Of a DNA stretch of 64,000 nucleotides, positions 57,201 through 64,000 are shown in pieces; the stretch's first letter is position 1; every line of letters begins with the position of its first letter. The notes beneath the pieces were generated by a model that was given only the letters and a program-made list of their open reading frames with translations, was not told where the DNA came from and searched no databases. The translations under genes were made by a program, and so were the position numbers. This DNA is from Pseudomonas vlassakiae (GTDB lineage Bacteria; Pseudomonadota; Gammaproteobacteria; Pseudomonadales; Pseudomonadaceae), in NCBI RefSeq assembly GCF_014269035.2, contig NZ_JABWRP020000003.1, positions 62,001 through 126,000 of the forward strand, read 5' to 3'.

Positions 57201-58439
57201 TCAGGTGGCTTCAGGCATGGTGCGCATAACGCTAAAACCCATAGCTTGATCTTTTACCCCAATTTCCCGGGCTTTCGGTACCGCCAGCCAGTAAGCCAGC
57301 AGCATGCCCAGGAAGCCCCCGCTGAGCTTGCCGATAATCAAAGGCAAGATGATGCTGGGCTGGAAGTTGGCGGAGTACGCCATGTGATCACCAAAAGTGA
57401 AGGCGGCGCACACGCCGAAGGCAATAACCATGACCTTGTCTTTTGGAGGCATTTCCTCAACCAGACGGAACATCGCCAGGATGTTCGCAGAGGCAGCCAG
57501 TACACCTGCAGCGCCGACGGCGGACATCCCAAAGCGTGACGCTACGGCCTCAATAGGCTTGGAGAGGAAGCGCTTGATCAGGTGGACCATTGGGAATGCA
57601 CCGCACAGCATGATGCCGATGTACCCAGCAATCTCCAGGGCGCGGAATTGGTCCTGGTTATCCGCAATGATCGGAGCAAAACCCATGCTGCCGAAGGTGT
57701 TGCTGAAGAACGAAGTGAAGTGTTGGACGATCGAGGCGACCAGAATGAGGGTCAGAACGGCATACATGATCTGACCAAGCTTCAGGAACAGGTGCACCAT
57801 CAAGGTCGGGAAGTAGCGCAGGGCTGCGGCCAGACTCAGGCAGAACAGGATTTGCGGCATCAAGTTACGCAGTAGCACCGGCAGCGATAAGTCCAAAACC
57901 TGCGTTGCAGCACCGGTAGTGGCGATGTCCGGCCGGACAGGAATGCCCATCATCTGAATGGTGATCGCGATGATCGCAATGCTGATTGGGATGGTGAGAA
58001 GGCCGGCCATGATGCCCAGTGCCATGTACTTGTGATCAGCCTTGCGCAACATGGCCAGGCCAACCGGGATCACGAAGATGATGGTGGCGCCCGACTGGAA
58101 ACCGGTGATCAAGCCAAGGATCCATCCTTCCGGAGTCTGTGCAAGCTCGTGAGCGAGATGGTAGCCGCCCATGTCCGAAGCAATGAAGATGGCGCCGGCG
58201 ATTCCAGGGTCTGCACCTATCAGGTTAAACAACGGAGCGACGTACGCGCTGATGAAGCTGGAGATAAACGGGATCGCAGCCATGATGCCGGCGACGGGAA
58301 TGAAGATCGGGCCGATGCTGTGCAAACCGGCTACGAACTCTTTGCCGAGCTCGGATTCAGGTTTGACGATCGTCGCGATGGCGCCGAGAACAGCGCACAC
58401 CATAATTACATAGATGACATAAGTGCCTATGTTTTCCAT
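57201..58439 (-). CDS. EutH-family permease, stand-alone
   Basis: A 412-aa membrane protein with about eleven helices. It aligns by eye with ethanolamine permease EutH (IASDMGGYHLAHELA near residue 90; GLITGFQSGATIIFVIPVGL; GIMAGLLTIPISIAII; FGDHMAYSANFQPSIILPLIIGKLSGG). No other eut gene or microcompartment gene is present, so it may import ethanolamine or another amino alcohol for the local enzymes. It follows SDR2 by about 100 bases on the same strand. Confidence 0.88.
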   Translation of the reverse strand: MENIGTYVIYVIMVCAVLGAIATIVKPESELGKEFVAGLHSIGPIFIPVAGIMAAIPFISSFISAYVAPLFNLIGADPGIAGAIFIASDMGGYHLAHELAQTPEGWILGLITGFQSGATIIFVIPVGLAMLRKADHKYMALGIMAGLLTIPISIAIIAITIQMMGIPVRPDIATTGAATQVLDLSLPVLLRNLMPQILFCLSLAAALRYFPTLMVHLFLKLGQIMYAVLTLILVASIVQHFTSFFSNTFGSMGFAPIIADNQDQFRALEIAGYIGIMLCGAFPMVHLIKRFLSKPIEAVASRFGMSAVGAAGVLAASANILAMFRLVEEMPPKDKVMVIAFGVCAAFTFGDHMAYSANFQPSIILPLIIGKLSGGFLGMLLAYWLAVPKAREIGVKDQAMGFSVMRTMPEAT

Positions 58440-58542
58440 TTGCTGCCGCCTTTCTATTGTTTATTTTGTCGTTTGGCAGAACAAAAAATGCGCTTGGAGC
58501 TATTTTGAATTTTCTAGCAACGCAAGCGCTTAGCCTGCTGGC

Positions 58543-59307
58543 TCAAATGGCGGTGTATCCGTTATCTACGAACAGATGGGCGCCATTCACGAAGCTTGCG
58601 TCATCACTCGCGAGGAACAATGCCGCAGCCGCGACTTCTTCTGGCTCGCAGAGTCCTCCTTGCATCGCCGAGATGCTTTCATTCGAGACATCGACGCCAT
58701 GACTGCGCAGCAGGTCGATCTCGCGATGACCATGGGCGGTTGCGATGAAGCCAGGGCAAACCGCATTGCTGCGAATGTTCTTGTCGCGGTACTCAACGGC
58801 GATGGAGCGAGCAAACATGTGACAGGCGCCCTTGGTAGTGCAGTACAGAACCTCCATCGGGGTACCAACGACAGCGGAGATGGAAGAGGTGCAGACGATG
58901 CTCCCTCCGCCAGCCGCGATCATTCCTGGCAGCACTGCTTGAGTGGTGAGGAACATGCCCTTTACGTTGATGCTCATCAAGCGGTCCCATTCAGCCTCGG
59001 TGGTTTCGAGGAACGGGCCCACGGCGATCGTGCCGGCGTGATTGAGCAGTACGGTAATTGGGCCGAAACATTCTTCGGCGTGGCGAACTGCCCGTTGGAT
59101 CTGATCCGCGACTGAGACATCAGCCGGGAAGAAGCAGGCCAGGCCTCCAGATGCGTTGATGCGTTTAGCTACGAGCTCACCCTGGCTACCAGGCAAATCG
59201 ATGATCGCAACCTTCGCACCTTCCTTGGCAAACAGCTCAGTTGCAGCAAGGCCACAGCCTCCAGCGCCGCCCGTGATGAGCGCCACCTTCCCCGTCAGTC
59301 GTCCCAT
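58543..59307 (-). CDS. Short-chain dehydrogenase/reductase, paralogue 2
   Basis: A 254-aa classical SDR with TGGAGGCG, IIDLP (NAD-type acidic residue), NHAG, and the TSSIS...YCTTK catalytic set. It is closest by eye to paralogue 3 (both start MGRLTGKVALITGGAGGCGLAA). The paralogues vary most around residues 195-225, the usual substrate loop, which suggests different substrates or stereochemistry. First gene of an operon with the EutH permease, with the shared operator upstream. Confidence 0.9.
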   Translation of the reverse strand: MGRLTGKVALITGGAGGCGLAATELFAKEGAKVAIIDLPGSQGELVAKRINASGGLACFFPADVSVADQIQRAVRHAEECFGPITVLLNHAGTIAVGPFLETTEAEWDRLMSINVKGMFLTTQAVLPGMIAAGGGSIVCTSSISAVVGTPMEVLYCTTKGACHMFARSIAVEYRDKNIRSNAVCPGFIATAHGHREIDLLRSHGVDVSNESISAMQGGLCEPEEVAAAALFLASDDASFVNGAHLFVDNGYTAI

Positions 59308-59763
59308 TATTTTTCCTCTTGGCCGATTCTGTAAGTGGAGATTTCAGAGACCAAGCTATGGTGGGGGATACAAGGTGTCCATATACCGAGGGATATATGC
59401 GCTAGTAAGCTGCTGATATTTAACAGTTTACATCGATGAATTCGACAGCTGACTGTATTGATTGTGCGACCCAGCGCAGCTGATTTTTTGGCCAGCACGG
59501 TGAATGTGCACTGGGGTTAAACCTCGTCCACAACACCTCAATCGGAAGGTGTTTTTTGAAGAGCAGGCCAATCCTTGGCATCTGCCTAGATCCTGCGAAA
59601 CACTCAGCCCTCCTGCGTCCTAGCAGGCATCTCACCTAAGGGGCTGCGAGTAGCTATGGCCTCAAATCCCTGCACCGCCTGCCCATCTCCCGCTTTGCGA
59701 CTGAGAGGGAGATGGGCTTGCAAGAGAAGTGCTCACGACACCGAGAGCAATGCAGGGCGATGG
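59308..59763. promoter_or_regulatory. Intergenic region upstream of SDR2
   Basis: 456 bases without a convincing gene. It holds the operator at 59382-59397, a small rightward hairpin with T run (AACACCT / AGGTGTT, 59532-59556) whose transcript is unknown, and a stem after oxidase 2 (GCCCATCTCCC / GGGAGATGGGC, 59681-59717). Confidence 0.5.
59382..59397 (-). promoter_or_regulatory. Shared operator, copy 2 (SDR2 operon)
   Basis: Read leftward TATATCC-CT-CGGTATA, followed by TGGA, 75 bases before the SDR2 start. One half-site is identical to copy 1 and the other differs at two bases. Confidence 0.7.
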
Positions 59764-61011
59764 TCAGCCAAACAATGCGCGCAAGTGATCGTTGAGGAAG
59801 TAGCCATTTGGGTCCACGCTGCGGCGCAATTGCCGGAACTCTTCGGCTTTGGGGAACCATCGATCCACGTCTTCGCGTTGGGTGAAGTGCAGCTTTCCCC
59901 AATGCGGACGTGAGCCGTACTGGCGCAGGATGTCGTCAACGTCCTTGAGGAACGGCCAGTAGTCCACACCATTGGGGCCCCCAGAGCACGAGATAGTCAC
60001 GCTGTCCTGGTTGTGGAAGGGACTGATCCACGCGGGATCGCCCTTAGTGAAGCGATACTCGACGGGATAGATGCAGTTCGGGTGCTTGGTCAACACCAGG
60101 TCGCGGATTTCCCGCAGCGCCTGTTTGCCGTACTGCGCGGGGACGGCATATTCGAGCTCATGGAAGTTCGCCACATAGTGGATGGCGAACACTTCCGAGC
60201 TATACGCAATTTTCTCGTGCTCTCCCTCGTAGAACGTCCGCTCGTCAGTCATGTCCATGACCTTGACCTCGCAAACGTCGAAGTCCTTGTTGCTAAGCGA
60301 GACCTTCTGCGTGTCGGGAAGGCAGTACAGGTGACGACTCTCCGATGTGGGGCACCAGAAAAAGCCGAAGTGACGGTGCTTGGCGGCGAGTTCGTCGTAC
60401 CGCTCCATCAAGGACTCGAAGTCCTCGCGCCATACACGATCGTGAAGCCAGTAAGCGTCGCTCACCTCCAGAGTCATCTCGGTGATGACCCCGAACATGC
60501 CGATATTCACCTGCGTCGCATGCAGAAGGTCTAGATTGTCGTTATCAGTGACCTCCATCACCGAGCCATCTGGACGAACGATCTTCATCCCGACAACTTG
60601 CGACGAAAGATTTCCCAGCGTCGTACCCGTTCCATGGGTGCCGGTCGCCAGCGCTCCAGCGATAGCCTGGGAGTCGATATCGCCCTGGTTCTTCAGCGAG
60701 TAGCCCACTTCCTTCAAAAAGCGGGTGATCGTATTCAGCTTGGTACCGGCCTTGACCGAGACACGCTTGCGCTGCTGATCGACATGCGTAATGCCTTGGT
60801 AGTTCTGCAGCGACATCAGCAGCCCGCTGGTCGCCACGACTGGCGTGAATGAGTGCCCTGAGCCGGCGCAGCGAACGGATTTTCCCTGGCTGGTAGCCGC
60901 GTGGACGAGAGCTGAGATTTCATCCTCGCTTTGGGGCGATGCCATGTGCTCGGCAACGAACGACTGATTCCCCACCCAGTTGCGCCAGTGCCCGCCTCGT
61001 GGAAGTTCCAT
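59764..61011 (-). CDS. FAD-linked alditol/aldonolactone oxidase-like protein, paralogue 2
   Basis: A 415-aa paralogue of the oxidase at 54739-56010 with the same layout: GHWRNWVGNQS opening, CAGSGHSF (likely flavinylated His), GTHGTGTTLGNLSS, and RPHWGKLHF in the C-terminal lactone-oxidase domain. The two share long identical blocks (WREDFESLMER-DELA-KHRHF) but are clearly diverged. ATG 61011 with GAGGA upstream is chosen over a longer reading. It is the last gene of the SDR3-NCS1-oxidase operon. Confidence 0.9.
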   Translation of the reverse strand: MELPRGGHWRNWVGNQSFVAEHMASPQSEDEISALVHAATSQGKSVRCAGSGHSFTPVVATSGLLMSLQNYQGITHVDQQRKRVSVKAGTKLNTITRFLKEVGYSLKNQGDIDSQAIAGALATGTHGTGTTLGNLSSQVVGMKIVRPDGSVMEVTDNDNLDLLHATQVNIGMFGVITEMTLEVSDAYWLHDRVWREDFESLMERYDELAAKHRHFGFFWCPTSESRHLYCLPDTQKVSLSNKDFDVCEVKVMDMTDERTFYEGEHEKIAYSSEVFAIHYVANFHELEYAVPAQYGKQALREIRDLVLTKHPNCIYPVEYRFTKGDPAWISPFHNQDSVTISCSGGPNGVDYWPFLKDVDDILRQYGSRPHWGKLHFTQREDVDRWFPKAEEFRQLRRSVDPNGYFLNDHLRALFG

Positions 61012-61110
61012 GTATTTATCCTCAGAGATAAACGGCCGAAAAACCGAAATTGAAGAACAAGCCGGTGCTAGACGATTCGCCTGCCTGGCACCGTGATGCA
61101 TTTGCCTTGC

Positions 61111-62517
61111 TCATGCGGCTTTCAGTTTGTCCATAGGAACGGCGGCCGAGGGGGCGCTTTCAAAAGGCGTCATATGCAGTCGCTTGTTACGATTCACGAG
61201 GTAGTACAGCACAGCCGGAATGATCAGCGCAGGCAGCCACGAAATGTCTGTGCCGACGATTTGAGCGACCGGGCCCTTGTAGAAGGACAGCTCCATGAAC
61301 GGAATCTGCACCACTACGGTGATGGCGTAGATAACCAATGTACTCCAGTTGACCTTGCCGTAGATGCCATTGACGTCGTACATCGCTGCCACGCAGTAGC
61401 GGCCCTTGCGGATCAGGTAATAGTCCGCCAGGTTGATCGCGCTCCAAGGCACCAGCACATAGACCTGGCCGATCAGGATGTCGCTGAAGTACGCATTGAA
61501 GTTGTATTGGGCCGAGATGGCGATCCAGGTCACGATGATGGCGACGATGGCCATGATCACGAACTTGGTCAACAGACTAATCCGCGTCGTACCGTTGAAG
61601 CCGGTGAAAATCGTGGTCGTGGACATGTACGAGCTGTACAGGTTCATCACGTTCCACTCCAGCACCCCGATGATGATCACGTAGTACGCCACTTTTTCGT
61701 AGCCAGGGAAAAGCTTGGCAATTGCACTGCCGGGGTCGGTGGTGATGTCCATTGCACTAGCGGCCATGACGGCACCCAGCAGCATAAGAAGCGTGGAACC
61801 TACAACGATACCCAGATAGCTGTACCAGAACGTTGATCGCGTAGAGATGGTGGTTGGCAGGTAACGCGAATAATCGGCCACATAGGGGCCGAAGCCCAGA
61901 GTCCACGAAGCGGCTTGCGTCACCACCAGGCAGAAGATGGCGAACTTGAACGTACTTGCCGACAGCTCCCATACGCCTTCCGGTAGACCGTGTCGCAGCA
62001 CTGCGTAAGCGGCCATCGCGAAAACGATGCTTGAAATGGCGCTCATCCACGCGCCAATCCTGTGAATCAGTTCATAACCCACAAAGCCTACGACCAGCGT
62101 GAGAACGCTGAACAGGATGATCGCATTGTTATCCGAGACCGGCACCACCGCCTTGATAGAGTCCCTCATCACCACGCCATTGGCCGCCGTGAACAGGATG
62201 TAGGCAAATACTACGATCGCAAGCGGCACGCCGGCACCGATTACGCCAAACTGCGCCCGGCTCTGAATCATTTGTGGAATGCCCAGATGCGGGCCTTGCG
62301 CAGAGTGAGCCGCCATGAAGACGGAGCCGATCAGGTTGCCTAGGATCAGCCCGATGAAGGTCCAGCCAAGATCCAGCCCGGCCACTACACCCAACGCGCC
62401 AATCACCATCGTCGTGACTTGCATGTTGGCACTGCACCAGATGGTGAATAGCCGCTTGGCCGTACCATAACGTTCATTTTCAGGAATGAACTCGACACTT
62501 CTGTTTTCGATTTCCAT
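61111..62517 (-). CDS. NCS1-family permease (purine/cytosine/allantoin/hydantoin type)
   Basis: A 468-aa protein with about twelve helices. It starts FIPENERYGTAKRLFTIWCSANMQ, as in the cytosine/purine/allantoin permease family, and has the family segment SWTLGFGPYVADYSRYLP in helix 6. Members import nucleobases, hydantoins, allantoin or pyridoxine. In this operon it probably brings in the nitrogenous or heterocyclic parent compound (inference). GGAG precedes ATG 62517. Confidence 0.9.
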   Translation of the reverse strand: MEIENRSVEFIPENERYGTAKRLFTIWCSANMQVTTMVIGALGVVAGLDLGWTFIGLILGNLIGSVFMAAHSAQGPHLGIPQMIQSRAQFGVIGAGVPLAIVVFAYILFTAANGVVMRDSIKAVVPVSDNNAIILFSVLTLVVGFVGYELIHRIGAWMSAISSIVFAMAAYAVLRHGLPEGVWELSASTFKFAIFCLVVTQAASWTLGFGPYVADYSRYLPTTISTRSTFWYSYLGIVVGSTLLMLLGAVMAASAMDITTDPGSAIAKLFPGYEKVAYYVIIIGVLEWNVMNLYSSYMSTTTIFTGFNGTTRISLLTKFVIMAIVAIIVTWIAISAQYNFNAYFSDILIGQVYVLVPWSAINLADYYLIRKGRYCVAAMYDVNGIYGKVNWSTLVIYAITVVVQIPFMELSFYKGPVAQIVGTDISWLPALIIPAVLYYLVNRNKRLHMTPFESAPSAAVPMDKLKAA

Positions 62518-62619
62518 TTATTACTCCGTCTCGCCAAGAGTTTGTAGGTTCTTGTCTTTGGCAGTTCAGGTGTTTTAGAGCCGCGCGTTGTTATGGGCTG
62601 CTCGCGCGGGCTCCGGGCT

Positions 62620-63384
62620 TCAAATCGCGGTGTAGGCGTTGTCAACGAACAGGTGCGCGCCGTTGACGAAGCTGGAGTCATCGCTGGCCAGGAATAACGC
62701 CGCCGACGCCACTTCCGACGGGGCGCACAGGCGGCCCTGCATGTCTTGCAGCATGGAATCGGAAATCTCAGTGCCGTGCTCGCGCAGCAGGTCCAGCTCA
62801 CGTCGGCCGTGAGCGGTACCTATGAAGCCGGGACAGATGGCGTTGCTCCGGATGTTGCGCTCGCGGAACTCAACCGAGATGGCTCGGGCGAACATGTGGC
62901 AGGCGCCCTTGGTGGTGCAATACAGCACCTCCATCGGTGTGCCGACTACACCGGAGATTGACGAGGTGCAAATCACGCTGCCGCCACCAGCAGCGATCAT
63001 TCCTGGGAGTACCGCTCGGGTCACCAGGAACATGCTCTTGACGTTGATCGCCATCAGCCGATCCCAGTCGTTCTCGCTGGTTTCCAGGAACGGGCCGACG
63101 TGGATAGTGCCGGCGTGGTTCATCAGCACCGTGATCGCTCCGAAGTGCTGCTGGACCTGCGCCACAGCGTCCTGCACTTGGTCGGCATTGGAAACATCGG
63201 CGGCAATGAAGTAGGCGCTGCCACCGCTGGCATTGATGCGCTCTGCCACGGCCATGCCATCGCTGTGAGGTAGATCGAGGATGGCGACCTTGGCGCCTTC
63301 GCGGGCGAACAGTTCGGATGCTGCAAGGCCGCAACCTCCTGCGCCGCCAGTGATCAGAGCCACTTTGCCGGTGAGTCGTCCCAT
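62620..63384 (-). CDS. Short-chain dehydrogenase/reductase, paralogue 3
   Basis: A 254-aa classical SDR with the same motifs as the two others: TGGAGGCG, ILDLP, NHAG, TSSIS, YCTTK and an ending NGAHLFVDNAYTAI. First gene of an operon with the NCS1 permease and oxidase 2. The shared operator lies 73 bases upstream. The reaction is presumably NAD-dependent oxidation of a hydroxyl group; the substrate is unknown. Confidence 0.9.
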   Translation of the reverse strand: MGRLTGKVALITGGAGGCGLAASELFAREGAKVAILDLPHSDGMAVAERINASGGSAYFIAADVSNADQVQDAVAQVQQHFGAITVLMNHAGTIHVGPFLETSENDWDRLMAINVKSMFLVTRAVLPGMIAAGGGSVICTSSISGVVGTPMEVLYCTTKGACHMFARAISVEFRERNIRSNAICPGFIGTAHGRRELDLLREHGTEISDSMLQDMQGRLCAPSEVASAALFLASDDSSFVNGAHLFVDNAYTAI

Positions 63385-63456
63385 GATTTTCTCCTTGTTT
63401 TGTTTTTGTGGAAAATCGATGGATCAGAAGCTAAGGGCAGTCGTTAAGGGCGTCTA

Positions 63457-63472
63457 TATATCTGACGGTATA
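63457..63472 (-). promoter_or_regulatory. Shared operator, copy 3 (SDR3 operon)
   Basis: Read leftward TATACCG-TC-AGATATA, followed by TAGA, 73 bases before the SDR3 start. Its left half-site is identical to copy 1. The base group GCA just before the left half is shared with copy 2. Confidence 0.65.
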
Positions 63473-63640
63473 TGCGATGTTATCCAATTGATTTATATAG
63501 TAATAAAGTATGATATTTGTTTCGAGGCAGAGGGCTGCCGGTCAAGCGCGGATGGAGCGCTAGGAGACAAAAGGCTTTGTAGCTGGAGCCTCGAAAGGGA
63601 GCGGCAGTTATGGGGCGATTTCTGCCTGTCGCCACCGGCA

Positions 63641-63660
63641 GCTTTGGGTCGTAAGCGGTC
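63641..63660 (+). repeat. Second copy of the 49985-50024 repeat (inverted)
   Basis: GCTTTGGGTCGTAAGCGGTC differs at one base from the reverse complement of 50010-50029. Together the copies bracket the accessory module in opposite orientation. Confidence 0.6.
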
Positions 63661-63906
63661 AGTGATGGCTGGCGTTTCCACCCATCAGTGTATGGCCGAG
63701 CTAAGGGACAGTCCCCGCCTGACTTGCGCTGACACCCCAGCATTGTCGTTCCGATGACCACGCCGATCCATCCACTCTTGGGTGACCAGCGAATCAATTT
63801 CATATTCCGAAAAGCCGGTTAAGGTCTTACACAAGCACGACCGATAACAGTTACCGAGAATCTAAAATTTTCCCACCAATCAGTATGCAAGGAATCGCTC
63901 GATCTG

Positions 63907-64000
63907 ATGAACACAGCAGAATTGAACAGAAAGCAAGCTCTGGCAAAGGTAGTCAACGAGCTTGATCGCTTGTACCCACAGGGCGGGTACGATGCTGCGG
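63907..64000 (+). CDS. Start of an unidentified gene (cut by window edge)
   Basis: 31 codons are visible after ATG 63907 (MNTAELNRKQALAKVVNE...QGGYDAA), hydrophilic and helical, with an AAGGA about a dozen bases upstream. Too short to identify. Confidence 0.4.
   Translation, partial: MNTAELNRKQALAKVVNELDRLYPQGGYDAA

Larger units (their letters stand above)
63385..63906. promoter_or_regulatory. Intergenic region upstream of SDR3
   Basis: 522 bases with no convincing gene. It contains operator copy 3, the repeat at 63641-63660, a CCTGTCGCCACCGG-type small hairpin just before it, and an AT-rich stretch leading to the partial gene at the window end. Confidence 0.45.

Noticed and set aside
59420..59635. 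Possible transposase remnant of 71 codons
   Set aside because: A passing likeness to IS fragments could not be supported by any motif or terminal repeat.
63480..63803. Leftward 107-codon open frame upstream of SDR3
   Set aside because: It crosses the operator and a dispersed repeat, has no good start and no recognisable domain.

Overview
The window is Pseudomonas chromosome, closest in gene content and order to the P. putida group. The evidence is high-GC coding sequence, pseudomonad REP-type inverted repeats, the divergent trpI/trpBA locus, and core gene order that I recall from P. putida KT2440 and P. aeruginosa (cox, carbonic anhydrase, prlC, trpBA, betC, aroE-hemF-qor-tsaC-dprA, def-fmt-rsmB-trkA, glyQS). 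No database could be searched, so all synteny statements come from memory. No tRNA, rRNA, CRISPR array or complete insertion sequence was seen.

1-17.4 kb is core genome: the start of coxB (cut by the window edge), an unrecognised 360-aa protein inserted behind a terminator, a SulP permease with a beta-carbonic anhydrase, a radical-SAM gene under a near-perfect LexA box, two M3 oligopeptidases around a YheV zinc ribbon, a gamma-carbonic-anhydrase-like protein, a HAD phosphatase, a lipoprotein peptidase, a tandem lipoprotein pair, two DUF1161 proteins, OsmC, an LLM flavin oxidoreductase, dodecin and an ElaB/YqjD-like protein. 17.4-43.4 kb holds tryptophan synthase with TrpI, choline-sulfate use (LysR, betC, choX), aroE, hemF, qor, tsaC, dprA, def, fmt, rsmB, trkA, an LpxL-like acyltransferase, tag, glyQS, gmhB, a PlsC-like acyltransferase, an MHS-type permease and a GMC oxidoreductase. 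Seventeen exact TTATCCACA (DnaA-box) matches lie between 19.9 and 41.9 kb and none were found elsewhere in the window.

43.5-48.9 kb is a sulfide-oxidation locus: sulfide:quinone oxidoreductase, persulfide dioxygenase and a TSUP exporter, divergent from a FisR-like sigma-54 activator that carries the three sensory cysteines. The intergenic region has a repeat array suited to be its upstream activating sequence and a candidate -24/-12 promoter.

49.4-64 kb looks accessory. It starts with an AT-rich non-coding patch carrying transposon-end-like repeats, then a GlxA/AraC regulator and ahpC-ahpF, with ahpF broken by a frameshift. The centrepiece is an apparently undescribed catabolic module: three paralogous SDR dehydrogenases, two paralogous alditol/aldonolactone oxidase-like flavoproteins, a stand-alone EutH-family permease, an NCS1 permease and a LuxR-type regulator. 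They form three transcription units (SDR1-oxidase1; SDR2-EutH; SDR3-NCS1-oxidase2). Each begins with an SDR gene preceded by the same roughly 16-22 bp palindrome (TATACCG-NN-CGGTATA type), so they probably form one regulon. The substrate is unknown; a hydroxylated or amino-alcohol compound oxidised with H2O2 production is a reasonable guess, and neighbouring AhpC/AhpF could detoxify the peroxide.
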